Shown: positions 41,950-51,419, counted from the stretch's first letter. The stretch is 64,000 nt of DNA from Streptomyces justiciae (GCF_015163075.1 NZ_JADDXU010000002.1:62001-126000), one strand, 5' to 3'. Numbers and translations: made by a program. The notes: generated by a model not told the origin, from the sequence alone.

Positions 41950-43434
41950 TTGACTCGTGGTGTGCGTCGGTTCCTGTTGCTCGTGTCGGTCATCCTGGCC
42001 GCAGCCGGGGCCCTGGTCCTGTCCCTCGCCGTCTCTCCCTGGTGGTGGTGCGCGGCGGGGCCGCTGCTCGCCCTCACCGCGCTCGGCGCCTGGGATCTCG
42101 TGCAGACCCGCCACTCGGTGCTGCGCAACTACCCCCTGCTCGGGCATCTGCGCTTCCTGATGGAGAAGCTGCGGCCGGAGATGCAGCAGTACTTCGTCGA
42201 GCGGAACTACGACGGCCGGCCCCTGCCGTCGATGCGGCCGGTCAAGGTGCCGGAGGACGTGCCGACGGTGCGGGTCGGCGGTCCGGACTGCACGGCGCCG
42301 TACGACATGGCGCTGCTGAACGTCTCCGCGATGAGCTTCGGCTCCCTGTCCTCGCACGCGATCCTCGCCCTCAACCGGGGTGCGGCGCTCGGGGGTTTCG
42401 CGCACGACACCGGCGAGGGCGGCCTGTCCGAGTACCACCTGCGGGGCGGCGGTGACCTCATCTGGGAGATCGGGACCGGGTACTTCGGTTGCCGCACCCC
42501 CGAAGGGCGGTTCAACGGGCGGGAGTTCGCGGACAAAGCGGCGCTGCCCGAGGTGAAGTGCGTGTCGCTGAAGCTCTCCCAGGGCGCCAAGCCGGGGATC
42601 GGCGGGGTGCTGCCGGGCGCCAAGGTGAACGCCGAGATCGCGCGGGCCCGGGACGTGCCGGAGGGCGAGACGGTGGTGTCGCCGCCGTACCACCAGGTGT
42701 TCACCACTCCGCGCGAGCTGGTCAAGTTCCTCGCACTGATGCGGGAGTTGGCGGGTGGCAAGCCGACCGGGTTCAAGTTGTGCGTGGGGTCGCGGCGGCA
42801 GTTCCTGGCCGTGTGCAAGGCGATGCTCGCGGAAGGGGTGACGCCCGACTTCATCGTGGTGGACGGCGCCGAGGGCGGGACGGGCGCGGCGCCGCTGGAG
42901 TTCGCCGACCATCTGGGGATGCCGCTCACGGAGGGGTTGATCACGGTGCGCAACGCCCTCGTCGGCACCGGCCTGAAGGACCGTGTCCGGATCGGCGCGA
43001 GCGGCAAGGTGGCCACGGGCTCGGACATCGTGAAGCGGCTGATCCAGGGCGCCGACTACACCAACGCGGCCCTGGCCATGATGTTCGCGGTCGGCTGCAT
43101 CCAGGCCCAGCGCTGCCACACCAACACCTGCCCCGTCGGCGTCACGACCCAGGACCGGCGCCGGGTCCGCGCACTGGACGTGACCGACAAGTCGGCGCGC
43201 GTGCACCGGTTCCAGCGGGCGACGGTCAAGAGCGCGGTGCAGATCATGGCGGCGATGGGAGTGAGCGATCCCACCGACCTGACCACCGGGATGCTGGTGC
43301 GGCGCCTCGATCCGACGACGGTCACGCCGTACGCCGAACTGTACGAGTGGCTCGCCCCCGGCGAGCTGCTCCGGCAGCCGCCCGCCTCCTGGGACGCCGA
43401 CTGGCGGGCGGCGGACCCGGACACCTTCGCCTGA
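41950..43434 (+). CDS. FMN-binding glutamate-synthase-family protein, membrane-anchored
   Basis: Up to 494 residues from a TTG at 41950 (a GTG at 41962 is an alternative). Two N-terminal hydrophobic segments (FLLLVSVILAAAGALVLSLA, WWWCAAGPLLALTALGAW) should anchor it in the membrane. The rest is the FMN/Fe-S TIM-barrel domain of glutamate synthase: MSFGSLSSHAILALNRGAAL, HDTGEGGLSEYH, SLKLSQGAKPGIGGVLPGAK, VVDGAEGGTGAAP and the cysteine cluster QAQRCHTNTCPVGVTTQ. It lacks the glutaminase and GltD parts, so it is a stand-alone oxidoreductase of uncertain substrate. Confidence 0.88.
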   Translation: MTRGVRRFLLLVSVILAAAGALVLSLAVSPWWWCAAGPLLALTALGAWDLVQTRHSVLRNYPLLGHLRFLMEKLRPEMQQYFVERNYDGRPLPSMRPVKVPEDVPTVRVGGPDCTAPYDMALLNVSAMSFGSLSSHAILALNRGAALGGFAHDTGEGGLSEYHLRGGGDLIWEIGTGYFGCRTPEGRFNGREFADKAALPEVKCVSLKLSQGAKPGIGGVLPGAKVNAEIARARDVPEGETVVSPPYHQVFTTPRELVKFLALMRELAGGKPTGFKLCVGSRRQFLAVCKAMLAEGVTPDFIVVDGAEGGTGAAPLEFADHLGMPLTEGLITVRNALVGTGLKDRVRIGASGKVATGSDIVKRLIQGADYTNAALAMMFAVGCIQAQRCHTNTCPVGVTTQDRRRVRALDVTDKSARVHRFQRATVKSAVQIMAAMGVSDPTDLTTGMLVRRLDPTTVTPYAELYEWLAPGELLRQPPASWDADWRAADPDTFA

Positions 43435-43437
43435 GGC

Positions 43438-43866
43438 TCACGCCTCCCAGTACGCCAACCGCCGCAGCGCCTGCGCGGCCTGGCCGAAGCCGTCGTCGCC
43501 GAGCACGGCACGCAGCTCGGCGTTGAAGCGGTCGATCTCCGGCTGCGCGGCGGTCAGCGCCGTCGCGCCGGCCTCGGTCAACTCCAGGACCACGGCCCGG
43601 TGTTCACGCGGGTGCGGCGACTTCGCGACGAGCCCCGCCCCGGTGAGCCGGGCGACCAGCGCGGTGACGGCCGATTCGCGCAGGCCGAGCGTGCGGGCGA
43701 GCTGCTGCTGGGTCTGCCGGGGCTCGTCGCGCACCGCGAACAGCGCGCCGATCTGGGCCGTGGTCACCCCTGCGGCGGCCAGACAGCGCCGGTCGGCGCT
43801 CGTGCGCAGGCGGTGGGCCGCCCGCTGGAGCAGGAAGTAGAGGCGCAGGTCGGGCTCGGCGGACAT
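43438..43866 (-). CDS. MarR family transcriptional regulator
   Basis: A 142-residue winged-helix protein: TAQIGALFAVRDEPRQTQQQ, LARTLGLRESAVTALVARLT and the wing SPHPREHRAVVLELTEAG. It is divergent from the thioesterase gene, and a perfect 20-bp palindrome occupies the 66-bp gap between them, so it very likely represses both itself and the thioesterase. The ligand is unknown. Confidence 0.9.
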   Translation of the reverse strand: MSAEPDLRLYFLLQRAAHRLRTSADRRCLAAAGVTTAQIGALFAVRDEPRQTQQQLARTLGLRESAVTALVARLTGAGLVAKSPHPREHRAVVLELTEAGATALTAAQPEIDRFNAELRAVLGDDGFGQAAQALRRLAYWEA

Positions 43867-43904
43867 GGGCCGATGTTGACAGAGGACACCGGCTCGCGCC
43901 ACTC

Positions 43905-43924
43905 TCACTTCACTGATGAAGTGA
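43905..43924. promoter_or_regulatory. Perfect palindromic MarR operator candidate
   Basis: TCACTTCA (43905-43912) and TGAAGTGA (43917-43924) are perfect complements around CTGA. The site lies nine bases before the thioesterase GTG and 39 bases from the marR start, in a position to block both. Confidence 0.75.
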
Positions 43925-43932
43925 GGTGTGCG

Positions 43933-44367
43933 GTGAGCGACACGATGGATCTGGAGCTGGCCCGGAAGGTCCTCGGGGAACAGCCCTTCAGCAGACTGCT
44001 GGGCGCCCGGGTGACGGCCTTCGGGGACGGTGAGGCCTCCCTGGAGCTGGACATCCGTGAGGAACTGCTCCAGCAGTACGGCTTCGTCCACGGCGGGGTG
44101 CTCTCCTACGCGGCCGACAACACGCTCACGCTCGCCGCGGCGACCGTCGCGGGGCCGGGCCTGATCACGTCCGGGTTCACCATCGACTACCTGCGTCCGG
44201 CGACCGGCACGGTCCTGCGCGCGCACGCCCGGGTGGTGCGGGCCGGCCGCACCCGGGTGGTGACCCGCTGCGACGTCGTCACGGTCGACGACACCGGCGC
44301 GGAGAGCCTGTGCGCGGTGGCCCAGGGGAACATCGCCGTGCTCGAAGGACCGGGCGGGAAAAGCTAG
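43933..44367 (+). CDS. PaaI-type hotdog-fold thioesterase
   Basis: A 144-residue acyl-CoA thioesterase. The family motif is QQYGFVHGGVLSYAADNTLT, where the HGG-x4-D stretch supplies the oxyanion hole and acid, and SGFTIDYLRPATGTVLRAHA follows. PaaI enzymes hydrolyse phenylacetyl-CoA-type thioesters, often to recycle stalled CoA intermediates. It starts at a GTG (43933), divergent from the MarR gene that probably controls it. Confidence 0.87.
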   Translation: MSDTMDLELARKVLGEQPFSRLLGARVTAFGDGEASLELDIREELLQQYGFVHGGVLSYAADNTLTLAAATVAGPGLITSGFTIDYLRPATGTVLRAHARVVRAGRTRVVTRCDVVTVDDTGAESLCAVAQGNIAVLEGPGGKS

Positions 44368-44368
44368 T

Positions 44369-45628
44369 TCAGAACTCGACCGGGTCCCGCACGATCGGGC
44401 AGGTCATGCAGTGGCCGCCGCCCCGGCCGCGGCCGAGTTCCGCGCCGACGATGGTGACGACCTCGATGCCGGCCTTGCGCAGCAGGGTGTTGGTCTGGGT
44501 GTTGCGGTCGTAGGTGAACACCACGCCGGGCTCCAGGGCGACCGCGTTGTTGCCGCTGTCCCACTGCTGGCGCTCGGAGGCGTAGACGTCCCCGCCGGTC
44601 TCCACGACCCGCAGCCCGGGCAGGCCGAGCGCCTTGGCGACGACGTCGACGAAGGGGGTCGAGCCCTCGTCGATCAGTTCGATGCCGGGCGCCTTGTCGC
44701 TGGGGCGCAGGGAGAAGGTGTGGACGCCGTCCATGATGGTCGGGTAGAGGGTGACCAGGTCGCGGTCGGCGAAGGTGAAGACGGTGTCGAGGTGCATCGC
44801 GGAGCGCAGCTTCGGCATGCCGGCGACGATGACGTGCTCGGCGGCGCCGTTCTTGAACAGCGCGGCGGCCACCTGGGTGATGGCCTGGCGCGAGGTGCGC
44901 TCGCTCATGCCCATCAGGACGACGCCGTTGCCGACCGGCATGATGTCGCCGCCCTCGAACGTGGCCTGGCCCCAGTCGAGTTCGGGGTCGCCCCACCAGA
45001 CGGTGGAGCCCACGTAGTCGGGGTGGAAGCTGTAGACCGCCTTCATCAGCAGCGTCTCGTCGTGCCGGGCGGGCCAGTACAGCGGGTTGAGGGTGAGGCC
45101 GCCGTAGAGCCAGCACGTGGTGTCGCGGGTGTAGAGGGTGTTGGGCAGCGGCGGCATCAAGTACTCGCGTACGCCGGTGGATTCACGGGCGAGTTCGAGA
45201 TAGCCGGAGCGGAAGTCATCGGGCAGGTCGGTGGTGGCGAGGCCGCCGATCAGGTACTTGGCGAGGCGTTCGGGTTCGAGGGACTCCAGGTAGGCGCGGG
45301 TCTGCTCGACGAGGCCGAGGCCGACCTCGTTGGCGACGATCTTCCGGTCCAGGAGCCAGTCCCGGGCGCCCGGCACGGCCATGGTCTGGGCGAGCAGATC
45401 GTGCAACTCGACGACCTCAACGTCCCGTTCGCGCAGCTTGTTGACGAAGTCGGCGTGGTCGCGCTGGGCGTTCTCCACCCACATGACGTCGTCGAAGAGC
45501 AGGTCGTCGGAGTTGGTGGGGGTGAGCCTGCGATGGGCGAGCCCGGGGGCGCAGACCAGCACCTTGCGGAGTCTGCCGACCTCGGAGTGGACGCCGTACG
45601 CGGGACGGGTGTCTTGGCTACTGGTCAC
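44369..45628 (-). CDS. arcA: Arginine deiminase
   Basis: A 419-residue cytosolic enzyme that converts arginine to citrulline and ammonia. Diagnostic stretches are [60 protein letters not shown] and [15 protein letters not shown]. The nucleophilic cysteine is C407 in [13 protein letters not shown]. The length is normal. It lies 18 bp after the antiporter gene on the same strand, so the two form an operon. No ornithine carbamoyltransferase or carbamate kinase is present in the window. Confidence 0.95.
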   Translation of the reverse strand: MTSSQDTRPAYGVHSEVGRLRKVLVCAPGLAHRRLTPTNSDDLLFDDVMWVENAQRDHADFVNKLRERDVEVVELHDLLAQTMAVPGARDWLLDRKIVANEVGLGLVEQTRAYLESLEPERLAKYLIGGLATTDLPDDFRSGYLELARESTGVREYLMPPLPNTLYTRDTTCWLYGGLTLNPLYWPARHDETLLMKAVYSFHPDYVGSTVWWGDPELDWGQATFEGGDIMPVGNGVVLMGMSERTSRQAITQVAAALFKNGAAEHVIVAGMPKLRSAMHLDTVFTFADRDLVTLYPTIMDGVHTFSLRPSDKAPGIELIDEGSTPFVDVVAKALGLPGLRVVETGGDVYASERQQWDSGNNAVALEPGVVFTYDRNTQTNTLLRKAGIEVVTIVGAELGRGRGGGHCMTCPIVRDPVEF

Positions 45629-45646
45629 GGTGCACCTTCCGGGTCT

Positions 45647-47065
45647 TCACAGGCTGATCCAGCCCACTGCCAGGGCCACGACGCCGAGGACCGCGCCGGC
45701 CACCCACACGGCGAGGATCACCAACTCGCGCGGCGAGAACAGGCGTCGGCCCTGTTCCTTGCGGGCCATCACGAACAGCACGGTGGCGGGGGCGTAGATG
45801 ATGAAGGAGACGAGGACGAACTTCAGGCCCGCCGCGTAGATGAGGAACGCGGTGTACACGGTGGCGATGACGGCGATCGCCAACTGGCCGCGCGGCCCGC
45901 CCCAGCCGATCTTCACCGCGAACGCCGCGGCCAGCAGGAACGGGATCAGCGTCAGGGCGCTGGTCAGGTCGAGGGCGAAGTTGAAGGCGTCGTCGGAGAA
46001 CAGGGTGACGACGAGGACGATCTGACTGAGCACCGTGGACATCACGAGCGCGGGCACGGGCACGTCGGCGGCGGTGGCGCGCTTGAGGAAGCGGGGCATG
46101 TCGTCGTCCTTGGCGGCCACGTACAGCACTTCGGCCGCCATCAACGTCCAGGCCAGATAGGCGCCGAGGACGGAGACGATGAGGCCGACGCTGACGAAGA
46201 CCTTGCCCCAGGTGCCGACCGCGTGCTCCAGCACCTCGGCCATGGAGGGCTGGCGCAGTTCGGCGATCTCCGCCATCGGCATGATGCCGTACGACACGAT
46301 CGTCACCGAGGCGAAGATCGCGAAGACGCTCACGAAACCGAGGATCGTGGCCCGGCCGACGTCCTCACGGCGCCGCGCGTGCCGGGAGTAGACGCTCGCG
46401 CCCTCGACACCGAGGAACACGAACACCGTGGCCAGCATGGTGCCTTTGACCTGGTTGAACAAGGAGCCGGCATAGTCGGCGCCGCCGAAGTTGTCGGCGA
46501 AGACGCTCGGCTTGAGATAGAAGAGCGCCAGGATGACGAAGACGATGATCGGCACAACCTTGGCGACCGTGACGATCCGGTTGATCGCCGCCGCTTCTTT
46601 CACTCCCCGGCTGATGAGCGCGAAGAACAGCCAGAGCCCGACGGAGGAGAGCACCACCGCGAGGACGGTGTCGCCGTCGCCGAGCGCGGGGGCGATCGCG
46701 CCGATCGTCGACATGATCAGCACCCAGTACGTCACATTGCCGACGCAGGCACTCGCCCAGTAGCCGAACGCCGAGAAGAAGCCCAGGTATTCACCGAAAC
46801 CGGCCTTGGCGTACGCGTACACGCCCGCGTCGAGATCGGGCCTGCGCACCGCGAGGGTCTGGAAGACGAAGGCGAGCATCAGCATGCCGGTACCGGCCAC
46901 GGCCCAGGCGATCAGGGCGCCCGCCACGCCGGTCTCCTGCGCGAACCGGCGCGGCAGGGAGAACACACCGGCGCCGACCATCGAGCCGACCACCATGGTG
47001 GTGAGCGTCGGCAGGGACAGTTTGGCGGCGGGGGGCGCCTGGGTCTTGGTGTCGGCCTGACTCAT
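45647..47065 (-). CDS. arcD: Arginine:ornithine-type amino acid antiporter
   Basis: A 472-residue APC-superfamily transporter with about 12-13 hydrophobic helices. Signature stretches are VVGSMVGAGVFSLPRRFAQE (helix 1 substrate site) and RRPDLDAGVYAYAKAGFGEY, typical of ArcD/LysP-like arginine exchangers. It should exchange external arginine for an internal product for the arginine deiminase encoded next. The ATG at 47065 (MSQADTKTQ) is preceded by an AGG-type site; an ATG at 47086 is an alternative. It is first in the arc operon. Confidence 0.88.
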   Translation of the reverse strand: MSQADTKTQAPPAAKLSLPTLTTMVVGSMVGAGVFSLPRRFAQETGVAGALIAWAVAGTGMLMLAFVFQTLAVRRPDLDAGVYAYAKAGFGEYLGFFSAFGYWASACVGNVTYWVLIMSTIGAIAPALGDGDTVLAVVLSSVGLWLFFALISRGVKEAAAINRIVTVAKVVPIIVFVILALFYLKPSVFADNFGGADYAGSLFNQVKGTMLATVFVFLGVEGASVYSRHARRREDVGRATILGFVSVFAIFASVTIVSYGIMPMAEIAELRQPSMAEVLEHAVGTWGKVFVSVGLIVSVLGAYLAWTLMAAEVLYVAAKDDDMPRFLKRATAADVPVPALVMSTVLSQIVLVVTLFSDDAFNFALDLTSALTLIPFLLAAAFAVKIGWGGPRGQLAIAVIATVYTAFLIYAAGLKFVLVSFIIYAPATVLFVMARKEQGRRLFSPRELVILAVWVAGAVLGVVALAVGWISL

Positions 47066-47181
47066 CGGAGACCTACCGTCCGTCATGAGGAGACCCCAGC
47101 GACGCTAACAGCGAAATGCCCTGTTTGCCTGACTTGGTTGCCCCTAATGCCCTATCCGGCAATCAGTCCTATCGTGCTGAT

Positions 47182-48282
47182 ATGGAGCACGCACTCAGTC
47201 CCACGACCCTTTCCGAGCTGCGGCGCCCGCGCCCCTATCCGGCGGTGTCCGTGCTGACTCCGACCCATCGCCGGGAGCCCGAGAACACCCAGGACCCGGT
47301 CCGGCTGCGCAATGTCGTGGCCGAGGCCAAGAAGCAGTTGGAGGCCGATCCGGCCGTTCCCCGGGAGCGGCGCATCGACGTCGCCCGCCAGCTCGACCAG
47401 GCCCTCACCGAGGTCGACCTCACCCACGCCGAGGACGGCCTGGTGATCTTCGCCGCGCCGGGTGAGCACCAGGTGTGGTCGCTCGCCCGTTCGGTGCCCG
47501 AACGCGTCGTGCTGTCGGACACCTTCCTGACCCGCAACCTCGTCTCCGCGCAGGCCTCCGAGCGCCCCTTCTGGGTCCTCTCGGTCGCCCCCGACCGCGC
47601 CACGCTCTGGAACGGCGGCACGGACCGGGTCGTCGAGGACCATCTGGCGGGCTTCCCGCTCACCAGGGACCACCGCGAGAACTTCGACGCCGAACGCCAG
47701 GAACGCATCGGCGACATGCCGAGCACGTTCCGGGACGAGAGCACCCGCCACTTCCTGCGCGACGCCGACACCGCGATGGCCAAGATCCTCAGGGATCAGC
47801 CACGCCCGCTCTACGTCACCGGCGAGCAGGCCGCGCTGTCCGTCCTGGACGAGGTCGGCAGCGTCACGAAGGAGGCCGTGCACGTCCCGCACGGCGGCCT
47901 GGCCCACGGCACTCCGGACGCCGTGTGGCAGGCGGTACGGCCGCTGCACGAGGCCGAGAACCGCAAGAACACCGCCGCCGTGGCGCGCGAGCTGGAGACG
48001 GCGCGCGGCAGGCGGGCGTTCGCGGCAGGCGTCGACGAGGTCTGGCAGAACGCCCGGGAGGGCCGTGTCCGGCTGCTGGCCGTCGAGGAGAACTACCGCA
48101 TCACCGTGCGTGACGCCGGTGGCGATCACCTGGTACCGGCCGCGAGCGACGACCTCGACGCCCGCGAGGACATCGTGGACGAGATCGTCGAGCAGTGCCT
48201 GGAGACGGGCGCCGACGTGCGCTTCGTCCCGGACGGCACGCTGGGCGACGCCCGGGGCATCGCGGGGGTGCTGCGGTACTGA
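47182..48282 (+). CDS. Bacterial archaeo-eukaryotic release factor-like (baeRF) protein
   Basis: A 366-residue protein of the eRF1-like baeRF superfamily. Features are PYPAVSVLTPTHRREPENTQ at the N-terminus, LVIFAAPGEHQVWSLARSVP, RPFWVLSVAPDRATLWNGG, RPLYVTGEQAALSVLDEVG and the C-terminal GADVRFVPDGTLGDARGIAG. The family has been proposed to act on stalled ribosomes or peptidyl-tRNA; the catalytic residue is not certain here. The ATG at 47182 was chosen over an upstream in-frame one. It is divergent from the arc operon, with a 116-bp gap. Confidence 0.83.
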   Translation: MEHALSPTTLSELRRPRPYPAVSVLTPTHRREPENTQDPVRLRNVVAEAKKQLEADPAVPRERRIDVARQLDQALTEVDLTHAEDGLVIFAAPGEHQVWSLARSVPERVVLSDTFLTRNLVSAQASERPFWVLSVAPDRATLWNGGTDRVVEDHLAGFPLTRDHRENFDAERQERIGDMPSTFRDESTRHFLRDADTAMAKILRDQPRPLYVTGEQAALSVLDEVGSVTKEAVHVPHGGLAHGTPDAVWQAVRPLHEAENRKNTAAVARELETARGRRAFAAGVDEVWQNAREGRVRLLAVEENYRITVRDAGGDHLVPAASDDLDAREDIVDEIVEQCLETGADVRFVPDGTLGDARGIAGVLRY

Positions 48283-48325
48283 CGCCGACCTCGGGGACGA
48301 CCACACCGCACGGAAAGGCCCTGAA

Positions 48326-48751
48326 ATGGCGCAGACATCCAGCGGGGTCCGACGCCCCGACCTCAGCGCACGACGCCTGGGCGGAGGCCTCACCCTCTTC
48401 GCCGGCTGGGCGCTGGAGCTCAGCGGAACGCTCAGCATCCTCCTCGGCGTCGTCGGCGTCACGAGCGACACCATCTTCAGCTCGCCCGACTACACCTACG
48501 AGTTCAGCCTGACGGCCTGGGGCTGGATCCACATCGTCGTCGGCATCGGACTCGTCGCCGCCGGCCTCGGCGTACTGCTCGGCAAGAGCTGGGGCACGGG
48601 GGCCGGTGCCGCCCTGGGCGCGATCAGCCTGATCACCCAGTTCATGTTCATCCCCTTCTATCCCCTGTGGTCGATCAGTGTGATGACGCTCGACATCGTC
48701 GCCGTCTGGACGCTGGCCAGAGCCATGGCGGTGGACGACCGGCAGCCCTGA
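48326..48751 (+). CDS. Small four-helix membrane protein
   Basis: A 141-residue integral membrane protein: GGGLTLFAGWALELSGTLSI, AWGWIHIVVGIGLVAAGLGV, GAGAALGAISLITQFMFIPF and SISVMTLDIVAVWTLARAM. This is the pattern of a conserved actinobacterial membrane family (DUF7144-like). Its function is unknown. It starts 43 bp after the baeRF gene and may be co-transcribed with it. Confidence 0.8.
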   Translation: MAQTSSGVRRPDLSARRLGGGLTLFAGWALELSGTLSILLGVVGVTSDTIFSSPDYTYEFSLTAWGWIHIVVGIGLVAAGLGVLLGKSWGTGAGAALGAISLITQFMFIPFYPLWSISVMTLDIVAVWTLARAMAVDDRQP

Positions 48752-48765
48752 GCGACAGGTCCTCT

Positions 48766-49179
48766 TCAGACGCTCCCGAACAACGCGCTCAGGCCCCGCT
48801 CGACCTCCGCCCCGACGTCCTCCTGCCCGGCCGCCACCACCGCGTACGTGCGCAGCAGGAAGCGGCGCAGCGCGGACGTGTCGAACTGGAGCAGCGCCAG
48901 CCCGTACGGCGAGTGCAGCTCCACGACGGTGCGGGCCCGGCCGCACGGCCACAGGTGCACGTCCCCGCTGCCCGCCGGACCGCGCAGGCCCGCCTCCAGC
49001 AGACTCCGCGCGAAGGTCCAGGTGACCACGTCGCCGTCGAGGGAGATCTCGGGCGGGAAGTCGATGTGCACCGCGAGCGGGTCGGCGGCGGTGTAGCGGA
49101 AGGTCGCGGCGACGGGCAGCTCCTGCTCGTCGGCCGTGACCAGACGGCCCTGGGCGGGCTGCTCGATGGTGATGTCCAT
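48766..49179 (-). CDS. SsgA-like sporulation/cell-division protein
   Basis: A 137-residue member of the SsgA/SALP family, which is specific to sporulating actinomycetes and guides septum placement and spore-wall steps. Family stretches are PVAATFRYTAADPLAVHIDF, DVVTWTFARSLLEAGLRGPA and ARTVVELHSPYGLALLQFD. I cannot say which of the SsgA-G orthologues it is. The ATG at 49179 gives the usual family length. It is convergent with the small membrane protein gene. Confidence 0.88.
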   Translation of the reverse strand: MDITIEQPAQGRLVTADEQELPVAATFRYTAADPLAVHIDFPPEISLDGDVVTWTFARSLLEAGLRGPAGSGDVHLWPCGRARTVVELHSPYGLALLQFDTSALRRFLLRTYAVVAAGQEDVGAEVERGLSALFGSV

Positions 49180-49367
49180 GGTCGGTCCCCACTGCGGGTC
49201 GGAGGTCGGCCGTATTGCCGATGTCTTTACGACCTCGCAGGTGCCGTCTGCATTACGCGGAAGCCCCCACCAATTGCTGTGACCTGCATCACCCCCAAAA
49301 GGTGCATTGGTCATTTAAGGTTACGAACTTGTCCGAACCCACCGCAGGGGACGGGAGAGTTCCTGCC

Positions 49368-51155
49368 ATGTCCGACGGCCCCGCCGCCATAGCCGCGTAC
49401 ACCCGCGTCTACGAGGAGGAGCAGCCGCGCCTGGTCGCCTACGCCCGCTCGCTGACCTGCGACCCCTGGGTCGCCGAGGACCTGGTGGCCGAGGCGCACT
49501 TCCGGGTCTGGCGGCGGCTGTCGGCGGGCCACGAGGTCGACAACGTCCCGGCGTACCTGACGACGACCGTCCGGCATCTCGCCGCGACGGTGGGCAGCGC
49601 GGCGGCGCGTGAGACCCCGCAGGACCCGTGGGTCGCCGAGGGCATCCAGGTCGAGGCCACGGACGACGACCCGGCCGAGCGGATCTCCTCCGTAGACCTG
49701 CTGTCCCGCGTGCTCGGCCAGCTCCCGCAGCGCTGGGTCGAGGCGCTGTGGCTCGCGGAGGCGGAGGACGTCCCGCTGGAGGACATCGGCCGTCGCATCG
49801 GCACCAAGCAGGGCGCGACCGCCGTACTGCTGCACCGGGCCCGCGAGGGCATGCGCCAGGCGTTCCTGCGTGCGCACCCCGGCACGCCGGCCGACCCTGC
49901 CTGCGAGGCCCACTGGGCCCGCATGCCTGCCTACGTGCGCGAGACATCCACACCCCGCCAGTCCGAGCAACTCCTCACCCACCTCGCCGACTGCACCGAC
50001 TGCCGGTCACGCCTCGCGACACTGACCCGCACCAACGACCGACTACCGGCACTGGTGGGTCCGGCACTGCTGATCTTCGTCCTGGGCGGCTCGGGCAAGT
50101 TCCTGTTGCCGTTGGCGGCGGGGGCGGCGGGTGCGAGCACGGCCGGGACGGCAGGCGCGAGCACGGCCGGGACGGCAGGCGCGAGCGCCGGTGCGGCCGG
50201 GTCCGCGGGCGCGGGTGCCGGTATCGCCGGGACGGCAGGCTCAGTTTCGGGCGCCGCCTCGGGCTCCGGAGCGCACGGGGGTGGTGGGCTGTTGCATGTC
50301 GTACGTCATGTCGTGACCGGCGGGTCCAAGGTGCCGGCCGCGGCGATGACCGCGGTCGGGGCGACGGTGGCGGGCGCGGCGATCGCCGCCGGGATCGTGC
50401 TGAGCAGCGCGGGCCACTCGACGCCGGCGCCTGAGCCACGAGCGGCCGCGGTGCAGAGCGCGCCTGATCAGACGCGGGAGGCGGCGCCGTCGGAGGCGCC
50501 AACGGCCAAGGCGGAAGGGGGCGAGGACGAGGACGCGAGCGACGGTCCCGAACCCGCCGCCGATGCGCCGAGGGCGGCCGCGGCCGGTGTGAGCCCGGCG
50601 GCACCGGAGGCGACCGCCGCGGAGGAGCGGACCACGGCGGAAGCCCCCGCGGAGGCGGAGGAGGCACCGGTGCGGGACGTTCCCACACAGGACCCGGCGG
50701 CACCCAAGCCCCAGGCTGCGACGCCCGACGCCGTGACGCCCGAGGCTGACGTGGCCGCACCCGCGGCGACCGCTCCCTCGGCTGCGGCGACACCGCCCGC
50801 GTCCACACCCACGCCGACACTGGTCACACCGACACCTCCGCCCACGCCGGCACCGGTCACACCGACACCCACGCCCTCGCCGACTCCGTCACCGCGCGTA
50901 GTGCCCCCGACGCCCACACCCGCGCCGCCGACGCCCGTCACCCCCACCCCGACCCCCGTCGAGCCGTCGCCGGAGCCGGTCACCCCGACGCCCACCCCGG
51001 TGACCCCCACCCCGATCGACAGCCCCACCCCCGTCGACCCAACACCCGTCGATCCCACCCCCGTTGAGCCCACTCCCGAGCCCACTCCCGAGCCCACCGC
51101 CCCGCCGCAGATCTGCGTCTGGCACGGCCCTGTCCTGATCTGTTACGCCTCTTAG
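49368..51155 (+). CDS. ECF sigma factor fused to a zinc anti-sigma-like domain, membrane helices and Pro/Thr tail
   Basis: A 595-residue protein. Residues ~10-170 are sigma region 2 (VAYARSLTCDPWVAEDLVAE) and region 4 (LGQLPQRWVEALWLAEAEDV, GTKQGATAVLLHRAREGMR). Next is a zinc-binding anti-sigma-type motif H205-x3-C209-x2-C212 (HLADCTDC). Two hydrophobic segments follow (~227-250 and ~323-346), separated by a Gly/Ala repeat. The last ~230 residues are Ala/Glu- then Pro/Thr-rich, ending with C583 and C592. The sigma part should be cytosolic and the tail outside, so signal capture and promoter selection would sit in one chain; ECF groups with fused anti-sigma/membrane extensions are known in actinobacteria. 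The tail resembles a wall-spanning stalk. Confidence 0.87.
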   Translation: MSDGPAAIAAYTRVYEEEQPRLVAYARSLTCDPWVAEDLVAEAHFRVWRRLSAGHEVDNVPAYLTTTVRHLAATVGSAAARETPQDPWVAEGIQVEATDDDPAERISSVDLLSRVLGQLPQRWVEALWLAEAEDVPLEDIGRRIGTKQGATAVLLHRAREGMRQAFLRAHPGTPADPACEAHWARMPAYVRETSTPRQSEQLLTHLADCTDCRSRLATLTRTNDRLPALVGPALLIFVLGGSGKFLLPLAAGAAGASTAGTAGASTAGTAGASAGAAGSAGAGAGIAGTAGSVSGAASGSGAHGGGGLLHVVRHVVTGGSKVPAAAMTAVGATVAGAAIAAGIVLSSAGHSTPAPEPRAAAVQSAPDQTREAAPSEAPTAKAEGGEDEDASDGPEPAADAPRAAAAGVSPAAPEATAAEERTTAEAPAEAEEAPVRDVPTQDPAAPKPQAATPDAVTPEADVAAPAATAPSAAATPPASTPTPTLVTPTPPPTPAPVTPTPTPSPTPSPRVVPPTPTPAPPTPVTPTPTPVEPSPEPVTPTPTPVTPTPIDSPTPVDPTPVDPTPVEPTPEPTPEPTAPPQICVWHGPVLICYAS

Positions 51156-51419
51156 AACATTCGCCCGTCGAACACACAAATGAATCCGCGCCCGAAGCCC
51201 CCGACGCTCCGTCAACTCACGTACGCTGACTACGACTTGCCCCACCAGGCGACGTACAGCAATGACACGGCGAAACCCCTCCGTGAAGACTGTGGCATAT
51301 GCCAGAAGCACCACCGTATCGTGTGTTGCCAAATCCCTTACAGGGCGTCGCGGGCTGTGCAACAGTCGTAACGGTCCCTCCGCCCGCCTTGGTCGTACCG
51401 TCCCGCATCGGAGTGCGTC
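51156..51419. other. Intergenic region with a 12-bp palindrome
   Basis: These 264 bp separate the fused sigma factor and the phosphatase gene. They contain the perfect palindrome TGGCATATGCCA (51293-51304), a candidate regulator site about 115 bp before the phosphatase start, and nothing else I can name. Confidence 0.4.

Noticed and set aside
44411..47257. A 948-codon plus-strand frame covering the arc operon
   Set aside because: Composition is Gly/Asp/His/Arg-rich with no recognisable domain, whereas the minus strand carries arginine deiminase and a transporter.
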